Shown: one piece after another, positions 24,721-35,469 of the stretch
Position numbering within the stretch: position 1 is the stretch's first letter
Layout: every line of letters starts with the position of its first letter
From: Viscum album
Taxonomy: Eukaryota > Streptophyta > Magnoliopsida > Santalales > Viscaceae
Assembly: GCA_963277665.1 (NCBI GenBank)
Contig: OY728160.1
Span: 49,522,605 to 49,586,604 of the forward strand
Length of the DNA: 64,000 bases
Direction: 5' to 3'
Position numbers and translations under genes: made by a program
The notes under the pieces: model-generated
What the model saw: only the letters and a program-made list of their open reading frames with translations
The model's database searches: none
What the model was told of the DNA's origin: nothing

Positions 24721-26077
24721 TTTAATTAATTTATGCCAGCATATGTAATTAATTAACCCAATTTGAATTTATACCAACAAATTAATAGATAGTTTTATCT
24801 ATTATTTTTTGGATTGGATTCATTTTGGTGGATTGGGAGAAAATATCGCCAATGAAGAATGCTTCTCCTTTGATGAATTCCTCTCCAAACTCCATCGAAG
24901 GATTGTTAACGAGGAACTTCTCCCCCGAAGATCAAGGGAATGTCGGCGTCGTCAATGTCCACTTATCCTAAATGATGTCGTCTCCTTCCTCGTGACCTCC
25001 GTTAAAGAACAATTCAATGTAGGTGTTTACTACAATATGATTATCATTTTCCATGTACACTCCTTCTATTTCTTTTGCGGGTTAGGAACAATCATTGCGG
25101 GGGGAAAGGATTTGAAGTTCATTGTTCATGTTCTTGATGAGACATTTTCTACCACTCTAATGGGAAGGGTGCATAACAAACAAACATGGCCCAACCGCTC
25201 CGCTATTCTTCTTGAATGGTGTACCCTTCGCGATGGAGGAGGTCAACAACCATCCATTGTTGGGGCACGAGAACGGTGGTCAGCACCACCATCGGCCGAG
25301 ACGAAGGAGACGGTGCCCTGGAGCCACCTCGCGGCCTCCACAATGACCACAGCCACCGCCGCCCTCCACGGCTCTACACGGCCCCACGGCTAGGTCGCCG
25401 CCCCATGGTCGAGGCGCCCCCCAATGGCCGGACCGCCACCCCCTGGTCGGACCGCCACCCCCCGGCAGGACCGCCGCCCCCGGCAAGACCACCGCCCCGC
25501 GGCCACTGTCCTTCTAGTTGAGTTGCCCTGCAGTATTGCTCTGTCCATGGACAAATACCTGATGGACCCTCACGGCCTACCAGACCACCCATAGGCCAGG
25601 ACGCTCAGTACCGGTTGGGTCGGGTCGGACCGGACCTGGGCCCATTATGACCCATTTTACATTCTTTTGGCCATAACTTTGGCACCAGACGTATGTTTGA
25701 CGAACATTCAGTGGTTCTAGAAATCATTAAGGGAGATGGTCCCTTTATGTATACCCCATAAGAGTGTTGGATTAAGGTGGGGAATGGTCAGCTTGAATCG
25801 AGCATGAATCTAACCGGGCCCCTCGGACTAAGAGCTAACAACTCACAGACTGAGCGTCTGATTGATGTAACAAGTATTGTGTTGAGACCCCTATGATGTG
25901 GCAGACCTTTGAGATGCTTCTTCGTGGGACTTTATTGAATTTAGAGTATCAAACATTAGCTTGTGTAGAGTATCCTTCAGAGATGATTGAACACAGTTCG
26001 GGAACCCAGTAGTTTGCTGAGACTTGACGACTACTCACCTTTTTTACTTGGAGTAACATGACTGGCCTAGTGGTGAT

Positions 26078-26450
26078 CGCCTCTGTGTGAAACGGAAGAC
26101 CCAAAGTGGGGAATGCCTCTATGTGATGCAGCAGACCCACGGTACATGACAAGAGGAGTACCTCAGCAGGCCATGGTGGAGAGCGCCTCTGTGTGACGCG
26201 ACATACCCACGATACTCGACAGGAGGAGTACCTCATCAAGTCACAATATGGAGGGCCTCTGTGTGACGCAGTAGACCTATGGTGGGGATCCCCTCTGTGT
26301 GACATGACAGACCCACAATAATCGACATAAGGAGTACCTCAACAGTCCAAGGTTTGTGGGAAGCACCTCTGTGTGATGCGGCAGGACCACTCTACTCGAT
26401 AGAGGAGGGGATCTCCAACAACTGAGGTGTTCAATAATGTGACTGGGGAT
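26078..26450 (+). repeat. Degenerate minisatellite with CCTCTGTGTGA core
   Basis: Six units with the core GCCTCTGTGTGA or close variants begin near 26078, 26115, 26184, 26254, 26290 and 26364. Longer units continue with CAGACCCA and an AGGAGTACCTCA tail. Spacing of ~35-75 bp suggests a compound unit with partial copies. Confidence 0.75.
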
Positions 26451-27150
26451 GTTACTTGTTACTACCCCTAGAATAAATCCTGGTGTTAGCTGAGTCAGAA
26501 TCTCTATGTCTTCCTCATCATTGAGATGGATTACTTAATAAAATACGTATAGGTATGGGCATATACCTAACTAGGGTTATCTATTGATTTTATACTTTAT
26601 GGTTTATCCTTGGCGGTTTTTGTGAGACCAAGAGGTTCTCGGGGTCCCTACAAAGTATTTTTATACTCACCCCTGCACAGGATATGCCCGCACCTTGTAG
26701 TGTTGGATATAGACGACAGATAACACTGATTGAGGCTAGGAGTACCAAGATTGGACGGTGCCTGGAGGAGGACCATACAGTGTGTCGGTACGCAAAAGAG
26801 ATGTGTGGATGTGGAGTGCTGAGGAGTTGATCTGTACCTACCCTTCATGTAGGAACCCTGGAGGATGATCCAGTAGCTGTCTTTTCTCTTTCATCAGTTG
26901 TTTTGTATTTCAGTTTTACTTGTACCTTTATTGTTGGTCTTGTATTCGGACCCCTTTACATTCAACACACTTTTGGTTATATAGTTTTCTGGTGTTCGTA
27001 TCTTTCTTTGTGCTTGGTTACCTGAGTTTGCAGATTATAAAAGCAATGCCTTCTCATTTTTAGGAAATTATTTCTTTGGTGCTAGTCGCCAGCCCCTGGC
27101 TTATGGATAGCAGGCTTGGGGTACTCACGGAATGGTCCCTAGGGGAAGGG

Positions 27151-28541
27151 TCATGGTAGTAAAAATTATAATAAAACAATCCAAAACATCACCATTAAAC
27201 ATTAAAATTCAAATTAGAAACACCTGTAACTATAATCAATTTCAAAGATGGTTTTCTATCAATTGTCGACACATAGAGATATGGGAAATTACAAAACCCC
27301 CCAGATATTCCTTCTCTTAACTAAGAATAATCCTTGTGTGTTACTATTGATTAAACATACCGATTTGAATCAAATACTACATCTATTCCTTGATCATCAA
27401 ATGAAATAATAATTCCACATAGTTTTTTTTCATAAATTCCTTATTCCAAAAACCAATTTATAAATCCTCTATTCTCATTAGTCATTTCTTTATATTGTGT
27501 GACTAAAAAATAAATAATTTTTTCATTGTAAAACACATTTTAAAAGCACTAACTAAAATTCAAACCTATCGGTTTACCATCAAACTCATTTATAGACTAC
27601 ACATCATAATGCAAATAGAATCCATACTTCATCTACGATAATACCTTTACTCATAAATACTTTTAAAAATTTTGTTTTCCAATATCAACTCATACTAGTG
27701 TATGTTTTTGGTGAGTGTTATATCAGAAAAAATTTAGAGATACCCCAGAGTATCACCTAAATATCTACATCCAATTCTAAACCTCCCGCTTGAATACCAA
27801 ATATTGGAGGTCAAATAATTTCTTTATTAAATGGATAAAACCCTAAAGAGAAAACATTTGGTGTCCATTAGTGATGAAGTCATAAGTAATCCATAAGAAC
27901 TATGATATTATAAATTGGGTGAGGGATCTAGACATAGATATTATTTTAAGAGAGTTTATCAGGTAACTTTCGGAGTCCAAACCATCCTCTACAATTTACC
28001 CTCTCTCTATGCATGTAAAACCTCCACACCTTGGCTAAGAAATTATTTGAATGTTATGAAATAATAGAAAATGTTTCGTTTTAGAGAATAGAATCCTTCC
28101 AGAAAATCCAACATAAGAATGGATTCTGCTTCAAGCTTTATCAATGTAAAACGGAAGAGATTTAAAAGAGAGATAACACTAACCATGTCCTATTTTTCCA
28201 CCTCCATAGAATTACCTAGTTCATAACATACTATAAAATCTATCACAACATATCTTCCATTATTCCGGATAATTCCACCTCACCACATATTACTATTAAT
28301 ACATGCACCATCAGTGTTATGTTTCAACTATACCTTTTCACTTGCATTAACACCCACCACCCCGATACCCCCCCCCCAAATTCATTAACATGTAATAGAT
28401 GATTGGAAATAAGATTCTATAAATAAGATTAGGAACTGTTGTATAAAAAATTTGGTTCGATTTTGGATATGAGAAAAATATTTTGGGTTATTAAACTCAA
28501 CAAAGAAATTATATTATTATCATGCCACCATTCATTATGAG
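27151..28541. other. AT-rich stretch with no recognised gene
   Basis: Low-complexity, AT-rich DNA between two LTRs. Short open frames have no recognisable motif. A run of ten C lies near 28368. I see no terminal repeats, primer site or coding similarity. Confidence 0.5.
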
Positions 28542-30230
28542 TGTAACACCCTGATATTTTAAAAATAACACTATTTTTGATAGCATGTACAACATGCAAC
28601 AACGAGCTTGAACGAACCATGAAATATTATTATATTAATATGATAGTTATAAACTATTCACTTAATTAGCATCTATGAATAAGAATAACATCATAATTAT
28701 ATATATATATATATCCTACAAAATATAATTGTATTCACTTGTGCTTAGGAAATAAGTACTTAACTTCTAATATGGATATTTTATTCTTCAAATGTTATCT
28801 TATTAAAAACATGTTTTTTAGAAATTGTTTTTGATAAATAGTATATAATTTTTTAAATCATCATGTCAAATTAGCATAGATTGAATTTTTGGGATTTTTT
28901 TAAAGGATTGATTTTCTAATGAATAGTGAAAAATTCTAATTTTTATTAAAAGCCGTATTTAAAAAGATTCATATTGTTTTAAAATGGTTTTAATGTAAAT
29001 TTGTCTAATTTTTTTTGTTTATAATCCTATTATGTGTATTGGAATAACTTTTTCAGTTTTATTTGGTTTTAAAACATTTTTATACTTCAAAAGGAAGTTT
29101 TCTAAATAACATTTTTTTCATTGCATTTTGTGTTTTAACATTAAATAAATTTCATCCACTTATATAAATTGAATATTAGGAAATATAATATATAATTTTA
29201 ATGAAGATCATAAATTTTTTAAATAGGGCCATTTTATTTTTCAACGCTATTAATAGTAACCATAGTAAATAATGGTTACCACCGTAATTGTAAATCAGGT
29301 AATTATGGTAAAAAATTATATGATAATGACAAAAAATGACCCTAAAAATTTTCTTTATTCTATTGTATGAGTGTATTGCAAACATTTCCATCCATGTTTT
29401 GAAAATATTTAATCTTAGTTACATATTTATTTTATTTTTACCTTTATAATAATTATGTAAAAGATAGAAAAAAATATTACATAATTTATTTTAATGTCTA
29501 TAATATTTTGTGACAGGTATGGAAACAATTTATATTCAGTTTTAAAAAGATATTTTAAATATAAATTATTTTTTATCTAGGTAATTTATTTATATTTTTT
29601 GTAATGAAATATTTACCTTAAATACTTACGCAACACAAACACAATATTTATTCAATTAATTAGAAAATTAAATATATTATTTCAAATAAATATTAAAAGT
29701 AGTAAAATATGAGTAATTTATTGGGCTATTTTAATTTTTTTGATCATTATAATATATTCTGAGTGTGTAAAATTTTTATATTCTATTTTAATCATTGTAT
29801 TTATTTTTTAATATACAAATTAAAAACATAGTTCCAAAAATTGCATTAATGATATTTTATGTTAAACAATATTTTATTAAATATTTATAATTCCTAAAAA
29901 ACATATATTCTTCTAATTGAGTGGGATATATTTTAAAATATAAATCATTTTCTATTTAAGAGTCACTTTTCCTTTTATAGAAAAAATGTTTAGCCTTGAA
30001 GATTAAAACAATTGTTATTGTTGTAATTTTTCAAAAGATTAGTTGGAGGCCAAAATTAAAATGTAAGTTTAAAAATACAGTTTAGGATTGTAAATATTAT
30101 ATTTTATTAGATTATTTATAAACCTAATAATAAAATATTATAAATATATCTTTTTTATCCATTTTTTGAATAAAAATAATTTTAATTAATTTTTTACATT
30201 TTGTAATTCCAAAAGGGACCCTCCCCTCCC

Positions 30231-30239
30231 AAATAAAAG
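30231..30239 (+). promoter_or_regulatory. Decayed TATA box of the relic LTR
   Basis: AAATAAAAG occupies the place of TATAAAAG in the array LTRs, after a similar C-rich block. Confidence 0.45.
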
Positions 30240-31825
30240 GGATCCACCTCACCTATTTTTATCACATGTAGAAAACATTGGGTCATAAGATACTTACCCA
30301 AATACCTTCAATAAATCTCTTATCACTTTCTGAGGATATTATTTCATCCAGAATCCATCTTAGGATTGATTTTTTGGGAATCCTTTTGAGGTTATCTAAA
30401 GAAGATGTATAGATTTTAACTGAATGTTTTAGTTTTATTTCATATTCCACCTCCTTAAAATATAATTCAAATAAGTTGATACAATTATATGAATATTAAC
30501 CATATATATAAATTTTATTAGGTTTATTTCTTAACATATACATGTCTCTTTCTTCCACTAAATGGGAAATGAAACCATCATTTGTTTATACAGATGATTG
30601 GAACATCATAAACCGATGTAATTCATTTTCCATCACTTCCTCCCACAAATAGATATAATTATACATTACATATATATATATATATATTAATTATATATTT
30701 ATCATTATTTAATGTAAATATATGATCAAATTGTTTTACCTTTCTATTCATTGAAAATGATAACGTCATTTGTGCCCATGTGGGGACTACCACCTCCATA
30801 AAGTGATATGATTATTTATTCATCACCAAATAATATCTATGATATATATAATATTATTAAATATATAATAATATATTTATGATATAATCATAGTCATTCA
30901 AAAATAAAATAACTCTTACTTTCATTCTATTATGAATGTTGAAAAATTGAAATGTTACTCATGCGTATGTATGGATTACTATCATCTTGATTGTAACATA
31001 GTTCATTATCTAGAACAATATTTTCTTGTTGATTTTAAAATATTAATTTATTTAAAAATATGTAATTCTTTCATGATTATAATTGTATATATTATGTAAT
31101 AATGATCACTTTTGACCATAGTCAACATACCAAATTCATTTTGGACATATGATCCAAATACCAGAAAAATATATAAGGTGAAATTAATTATTTTATTTAT
31201 TAAATATAAATGGTTAATAAATAAACAAAAAGTAATTTTAAACATGAAAAAGGTCATTAATCAAATAAATAATAAATATAATTTTTATATTTTTAATGAT
31301 AATGATTTTATGTGATGAGTTGGACTCAAGGTAAGGGGCACATTACTTTAAAAGCCTTGTTTTAAATGTTTTCATGATTTATATTATAAATATTTTTATT
31401 CCATGTATATAATTTTAAAAATATTTTATTAAAGTATGTATATGTACTTGAATGGATTATGAAGGAATTTTTTATCACTTTTTACATTCATTCATAGTTT
31501 TTCAAAATGAATATATTAACTTATTTTATACAAAATTTTTTGAAAAAATTGAAAATGAAATTTTATATTTTTACATATATAGAGTCTATGGTATTTCTAA
31601 TCACCATAACGATTATTTTATGTTTGTATTCCTTAATAATATTTCATTTTTTCTTCAAATAAAATCCCAACTTCTCTATGTTTTGGGTATTTTAAAAAAA
31701 TGTTTTTAAAATAGAAGGAATATTTCGATATCTGGAAATATTTTTCTTATGGATGTAGTGAATATTTTTATAAGGATAAAATATTTCATTTGTTATGATT
31801 ATTTTATGGTTCTTCAGTATTTTTT

Positions 31826-31965
31826 ATGATGATGGGTGGTTCAATTATAAAATAAAGACAGGTGTACCGAATATAAACTAAGGATGGGTGGTTCTTTTAT
31901 AAAACAGCGACGGATGGTTACATTATAAACCAAGGACAGGTCGGTATGTTTCGTTAGTCGAGTTT
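31826..31965 (+). repeat. Three short repeats near the relic LTR end
   Basis: GATGGGTGGTTC or GGATGGTTAC followed by a TATAAA-containing segment occurs near 31831, 31882 and 31910, two or three units of ~30-50 bp. Confidence 0.5.
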
Positions 31966-31989
31966 TATGGTGTAGAATGGGTTTCACTC

Positions 31990-33044
31990 ATCATGTTACC
32001 ATTGTAACTTTTCCCTGAAACTCCCAACTACTCCCCCATAGGTTACTGGGTACAGACCTGCTTTCCAATGGCCGATGGTCACCTAGGTTTTTAGGCCTAA
32101 TGACTATTGGGGGCTCGCATTGGTGAAGAGGATGGGAGGTCAAGCTCATCACAACATTTTTGGGGGAATTTTTTCCTACTCTGGGACTCTCGTATATATT
32201 TAACACATATTTATAAAATCCTTCCCAAACCCTAATACAAGATTGGTTACCCTTGTGTTAAGGAATTGAGTATTAACATTTATAGATATGGATTTTCATG
32301 CGCATATCATGAGTTCTATATCGCTCTCTTGTTTAATCCTAGTGATTTGGACTGTATCCATTCATGGGCACTCTGGAGTTTATTTTTTTCTAGAAGGATG
32401 GTTGGTGTCTTGGACATGGTATTGAACACCTACGAGGTGTCCTATGTATCCAGTGAGAACAACAGTAAAAACCCATGTAGTTCGTTTGACATAGTTTAAG
32501 GCCATATGACTGGACCCATCCATGTAGTTTAACATCATATGGTAAGGATATAAATATTAGGATCAGGCCTTAATGAGGTGTCTTACGTATTTGGTATATA
32601 AATGGATTAGAGTCCACATAGTTCTTATAGTGGGAATATGTGTTGTGAGGGCTACGAAAATAGGGACCCTAGGAGGGACTTATGCATATAAGTGTTCCCT
32701 CGACTACTTCATTGGCAATGTGGCACTTTGAGAAGTGGTGGGATATAATCAGGGATATATCCATAAGGTAAAGATCCCATGTTGGGGGGATTCTCATCAT
32801 TCCATTAATAAAATCACCGCTAACCTCTATTCCCACATGATCCAAGCTTGGTGTGATAAATAAGAGATAGTGGTATATTGGATATGTGGCATGACAGTAT
32901 ATCTGCACGAGGCATGCACATTAAAGTTTTCCTTTGATCTAAATGGTTACCCATCTCATGGAAGATATGGTATGGAGATCGGGCCTTGAGGAGGCTTCCA
33001 ATATAAAAAATATATAGTGGGAATCAGAGTTCTCCTAGTTCATA
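31990..33044. repeat. Left segment of the old host repeat
   Basis: No coding frame is recognised. Phrases such as TCCTATGTATCCAGTGAG, CATGTAGTTTAACATC and AATCAGAGTTCTCCTAGTT recur on the right of the CACTA (42390-42470) and at 58300-61400, so this is one repeat family split by younger insertions. The CACTA starts at 33045. Confidence 0.6.
33042..33044. other. Target site duplication, left (ATA)
   Basis: ATA directly before CACTAC; matched at 42181-42183. Confidence 0.75.
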
Positions 33045-33430
33045 CACTACTGGAATTCCTATTTTTTGCAACCAGCTTTTTGCGATGGGCCCCCGTCGCA
33101 AATACCTCGTTGCATAAAATGGCGTCGCAACAGATATTTTGTGTGATGGTCCCGTTGCAAAAAATATTTGTTGCAATAATAATTTTACCCATCGCAAAAC
33201 AACTCTCGATTATATACATTATTTACCAAAAAACCTTTTGAGATGGGCCCGTCGTAATTAGTATTTTTGACAGGGAACTTACCAGTTGCAAATAGCCTTC
33301 CGATTATATACATTATATACCCATAAACCTTTTGTGACGGGACCGTTGTCCCGTCGAAAATACTAATCTTAAAAAATATATTTCACTTATTCGTCAAGGG
33401 GTCCCGTCGAAAAATACGTTGTCGCAAATA
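33045..33430. repeat. Left CACTA subterminal repeat array
   Basis: After the terminal repeat there are repeated TTTTGCGATGGG, CCGTCGCAAAT and CCCGTCG motifs in both orientations to ~33425. In En/Spm such motifs bind the element's own regulatory protein (TnpA); the same role here is inference. Confidence 0.8.
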
Positions 33431-34039
33431 CTAAAAATAATTAAATAATAATAATAAAATAATGATTAATGAAAAAATAATTTTATTATTATAAAAATAA
33501 TAAAAAAAATTAAAAAAATTTATTATTATTAGTAAAATAAAAAAACATTAAAAAATATAATACTAAAAATATATATTTAGTAAAATTATTATTGATAAAA
33601 AATTAATATTAATATTATTAAAATAATAAAATAATAAAAACTTATTAAATGTTTAAATATTTTCAAAAAAATATTAAAAAATCATAAAATATTATTATTA
33701 TTAGTAAAATAAACAAAATTTAAAAAATATAATACTAATAATAAATAATAAAATATTAAAAAATTAAATCTTTCAATATTTCCACCAATATAAATGACAG
33801 AAACTATAAATAGATCATATTATTACAATACATTAATTCAAATTTTTTTAACATAAAAACAAATCACTGGGGGTTGTCTAGAGGGGGTGGAAAAAACTAC
33901 ATCCCTAAACTATGAGTCAGACGGTGCATGTACTCCATCTGCTCATGATACTTATATTATTGTCGTTGCTCTAATCGACACAACTCATCCTCATGATACT
34001 ACTCCTACTTCTACTGTCGTTGACACATCACTTCATGCT
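33431..34039. other. AT-rich non-coding stretch inside the CACTA left end
   Basis: Very AT-rich. A block with ATTATTAGTAAAATAAA and AAAAATATAATACTAA is repeated about 165 bp apart (~33526 and ~33690). No coding trace. Confidence 0.55.
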
Positions 34040-35378
34040 ACTTCTGCAAAGTCTTTATAAGCTCAGCCTGAGTTCACAACTACTCCTGATACTGTGAGCG
34101 AGAAAATGATGTCTCTCCACGAGCTCCTCTCGAGATGGACACTGACATTGCAGTAGTACCACAATAAGTACCAGTAGTCAAATTAGAGATGATACCAACT
34201 ACTCTGCCCTTCTCAAAGCCATACTGTTTCACCTACATCCATGCCGCCTCATCTAAATTGTGAGCATCGGTCTGCTCAGTCGTCTCGTCCTGACCCTCAG
34301 CCTGTGTCTGAGAGGTCGCAGTCTCATATGACTCCTTTAATTCCAATTTAAAATTAAAATTGTGAAAATATTATATTCAGTTAATTTTCAAACTAAAAAA
34401 TTAATACTAACAAAAATCTGACATGGGTGATCAACTCTAATCTCTCCAGTGGCTGGATCACTCTACATCCTCCGATAAATTTCGAACTCTGTAATATCGG
34501 AATGCTTGACTGCCAACAGAAACATAAAATAAACTGTTTATATTTAATGTTATATAAAATATTTAAAAATATACTTACCAGATGCTCTCTATGAGAACTG
34601 AATGTACGACTACCAACTCGATGCATCACCTCTTGTCTCCCCCAGTTATGTCATCCCACTTAAGATCTCCTTTGAAATCCACCACCCAACCAGGGTAAAC
34701 ATAATCCATCCCAAACGTGGGATGAAATGTACTCTGGTCGGTGAGCTTTACACGAATCATCAAATTCTATCACTCTTACTTTCTTAATGGTTGTCATTCT
34801 AAAATTGTGCAAAAATTGACAGAAATGGTCACGCATAGAAACATGTCATGCCGTGTGGATAGCGTCACGCATTCTATCATCCATAGGATACCATAAACCC
34901 TAAAAATAATTTATAATATGAAGTTATTAATTAAATAAATTTTCAAAATAAATATTATTTATTTGCGTACCAGCCAATGATGGAACATTTCACGTTGAAC
35001 ATCAAGGGGAATCTGTTCCCATGTGATCCATTGCTGAGAAAATAATTGCACAAGATAGTGCTCCCCTGTCCAATATCTACATGCGCAAAACTGTGAAAAA
35101 GGAATAAATAATAAAACAATTAGTATATATATAAATAAATTAATGAAATCTATCTAAAATATACAGGTTACCATACCTCCGTGTGTGTGGATCAAAACCA
35201 ATATGTGGAAGTTGCACGGGGATAGAGTCAGGAATCACCAGTCGTGCAAGACCGTGCCCCCTCCGCGTACCCCCTGAACCGCTAGTAGGCTGACGGTCAG
35301 ATGATCCAAAATCTCCCCCATCCAACTGTAGGTCAGCCTCCTGCAACTGGCGATATATATATCCGGGTCCATCTGAAA
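34040..35378 (-). pseudogene. Second CACTA gene (plant transposase/TNPD-like), split by introns and stops
   Basis: On the minus strand, pieces read in order: GHGLARLVIPDSIPVQLPHI (within 35140-35346), CRYWTGEHYLVQLFSQQWIT then IPLDVQREMFHHW (35094-34976), YPMDDRMRDAIHTA-stop-HVSMRDHFCQFLHNF (~34900-34795), GSRTFSSHREHL (~34615), TEFEIYRRM-stop-SDPATGEIRVDHPC (~34480-34420) and DEAAWMNVGE with GRVVGIISNLTTGTYC (~34260-34150). The IP-DVQ--MF--W motif and the order are typical of the second gene of plant CACTA elements, whose product binds subterminal DNA or assists transposition. AT-rich gaps between pieces fit introns. In-frame stops show it is broken. Exact exon limits are uncertain. Confidence 0.7.
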
Positions 35379-35469
35379 CACAAAATGATTTTTGTTAGTA
35401 GATAGTTGAAAATAACTATTATATATATATATATTATGATTATAACCATCATTTAACTATGTCAATTTT

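Larger units (their letters stand above)
19536..27150 (+). mobile_element. Older, heavily decayed chromovirus (5' LTR not in window)
   Basis: Plus-strand gag, protease, RT, RNase H, integrase and chromodomain remnants follow in canonical order from 19632 to 24156, then a purine tract and an LTR start at 24198. The array ends at 19535, ~97 bp before the gag ATG, so it appears to have inserted in this element's leader; its 5' LTR should lie left of the array, outside the window. Stops and frameshifts are frequent. The right limit is only an estimate. Confidence 0.8.
24198..27150 (+). repeat. 3' LTR of the older chromovirus (right end uncertain)
   Basis: It begins TGTAATGTTATG right after the purine tract. 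No second LTR is in the window, so the right end is inferred from where the sequence style changes to very AT-rich near 27150. Inside are a two-copy repeat with GGACCACCTGAACT-like text (24540-24720), a GC-rich block (25250-25640) and a cluster of CCTCTGTGTGA repeats (26078-26450). Open frames in it look incidental. Confidence 0.5.
28542..31980 (+). repeat. Relic LTR related to the array LTRs, truncated on the right
   Basis: It starts TGTAACACCC like LTR2. Collinear matches include the ATGAATAGTGAAA block (~28918), the TTAATAGTAA and TTGTATGAGTGTA blocks (~29249 and 29365), a C-rich promoter with AAATAAAAGG (30231-30240), both copies of the formerly CpG-rich motif (~30768 and ~30958, with CG mostly turned to TG/CA) and CAAGGTAAGGG (~31327). 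Homology fades before 32000 and no LTR end or primer site follows, so it is a truncated or solo LTR. No purine tract precedes it. Confidence 0.75.

Noticed and set aside
24809..25393. 194-codon plus-strand frame as a cellular gene
   Set aside because: It lies in the LTR of the older chromovirus, has no recognised domain and its 3' half is driven by the GC-rich block.
25280..25592. Overlapping Gly/Pro/Arg-rich frames on both strands
   Set aside because: Long frames on both strands are expected from GC-rich, stop-poor DNA.
28690..28716. (AT)n run as a replication origin or promoter
   Set aside because: Simple AT microsatellite, common in AT-rich plant DNA; several others exist (30670, 46310, 52398).
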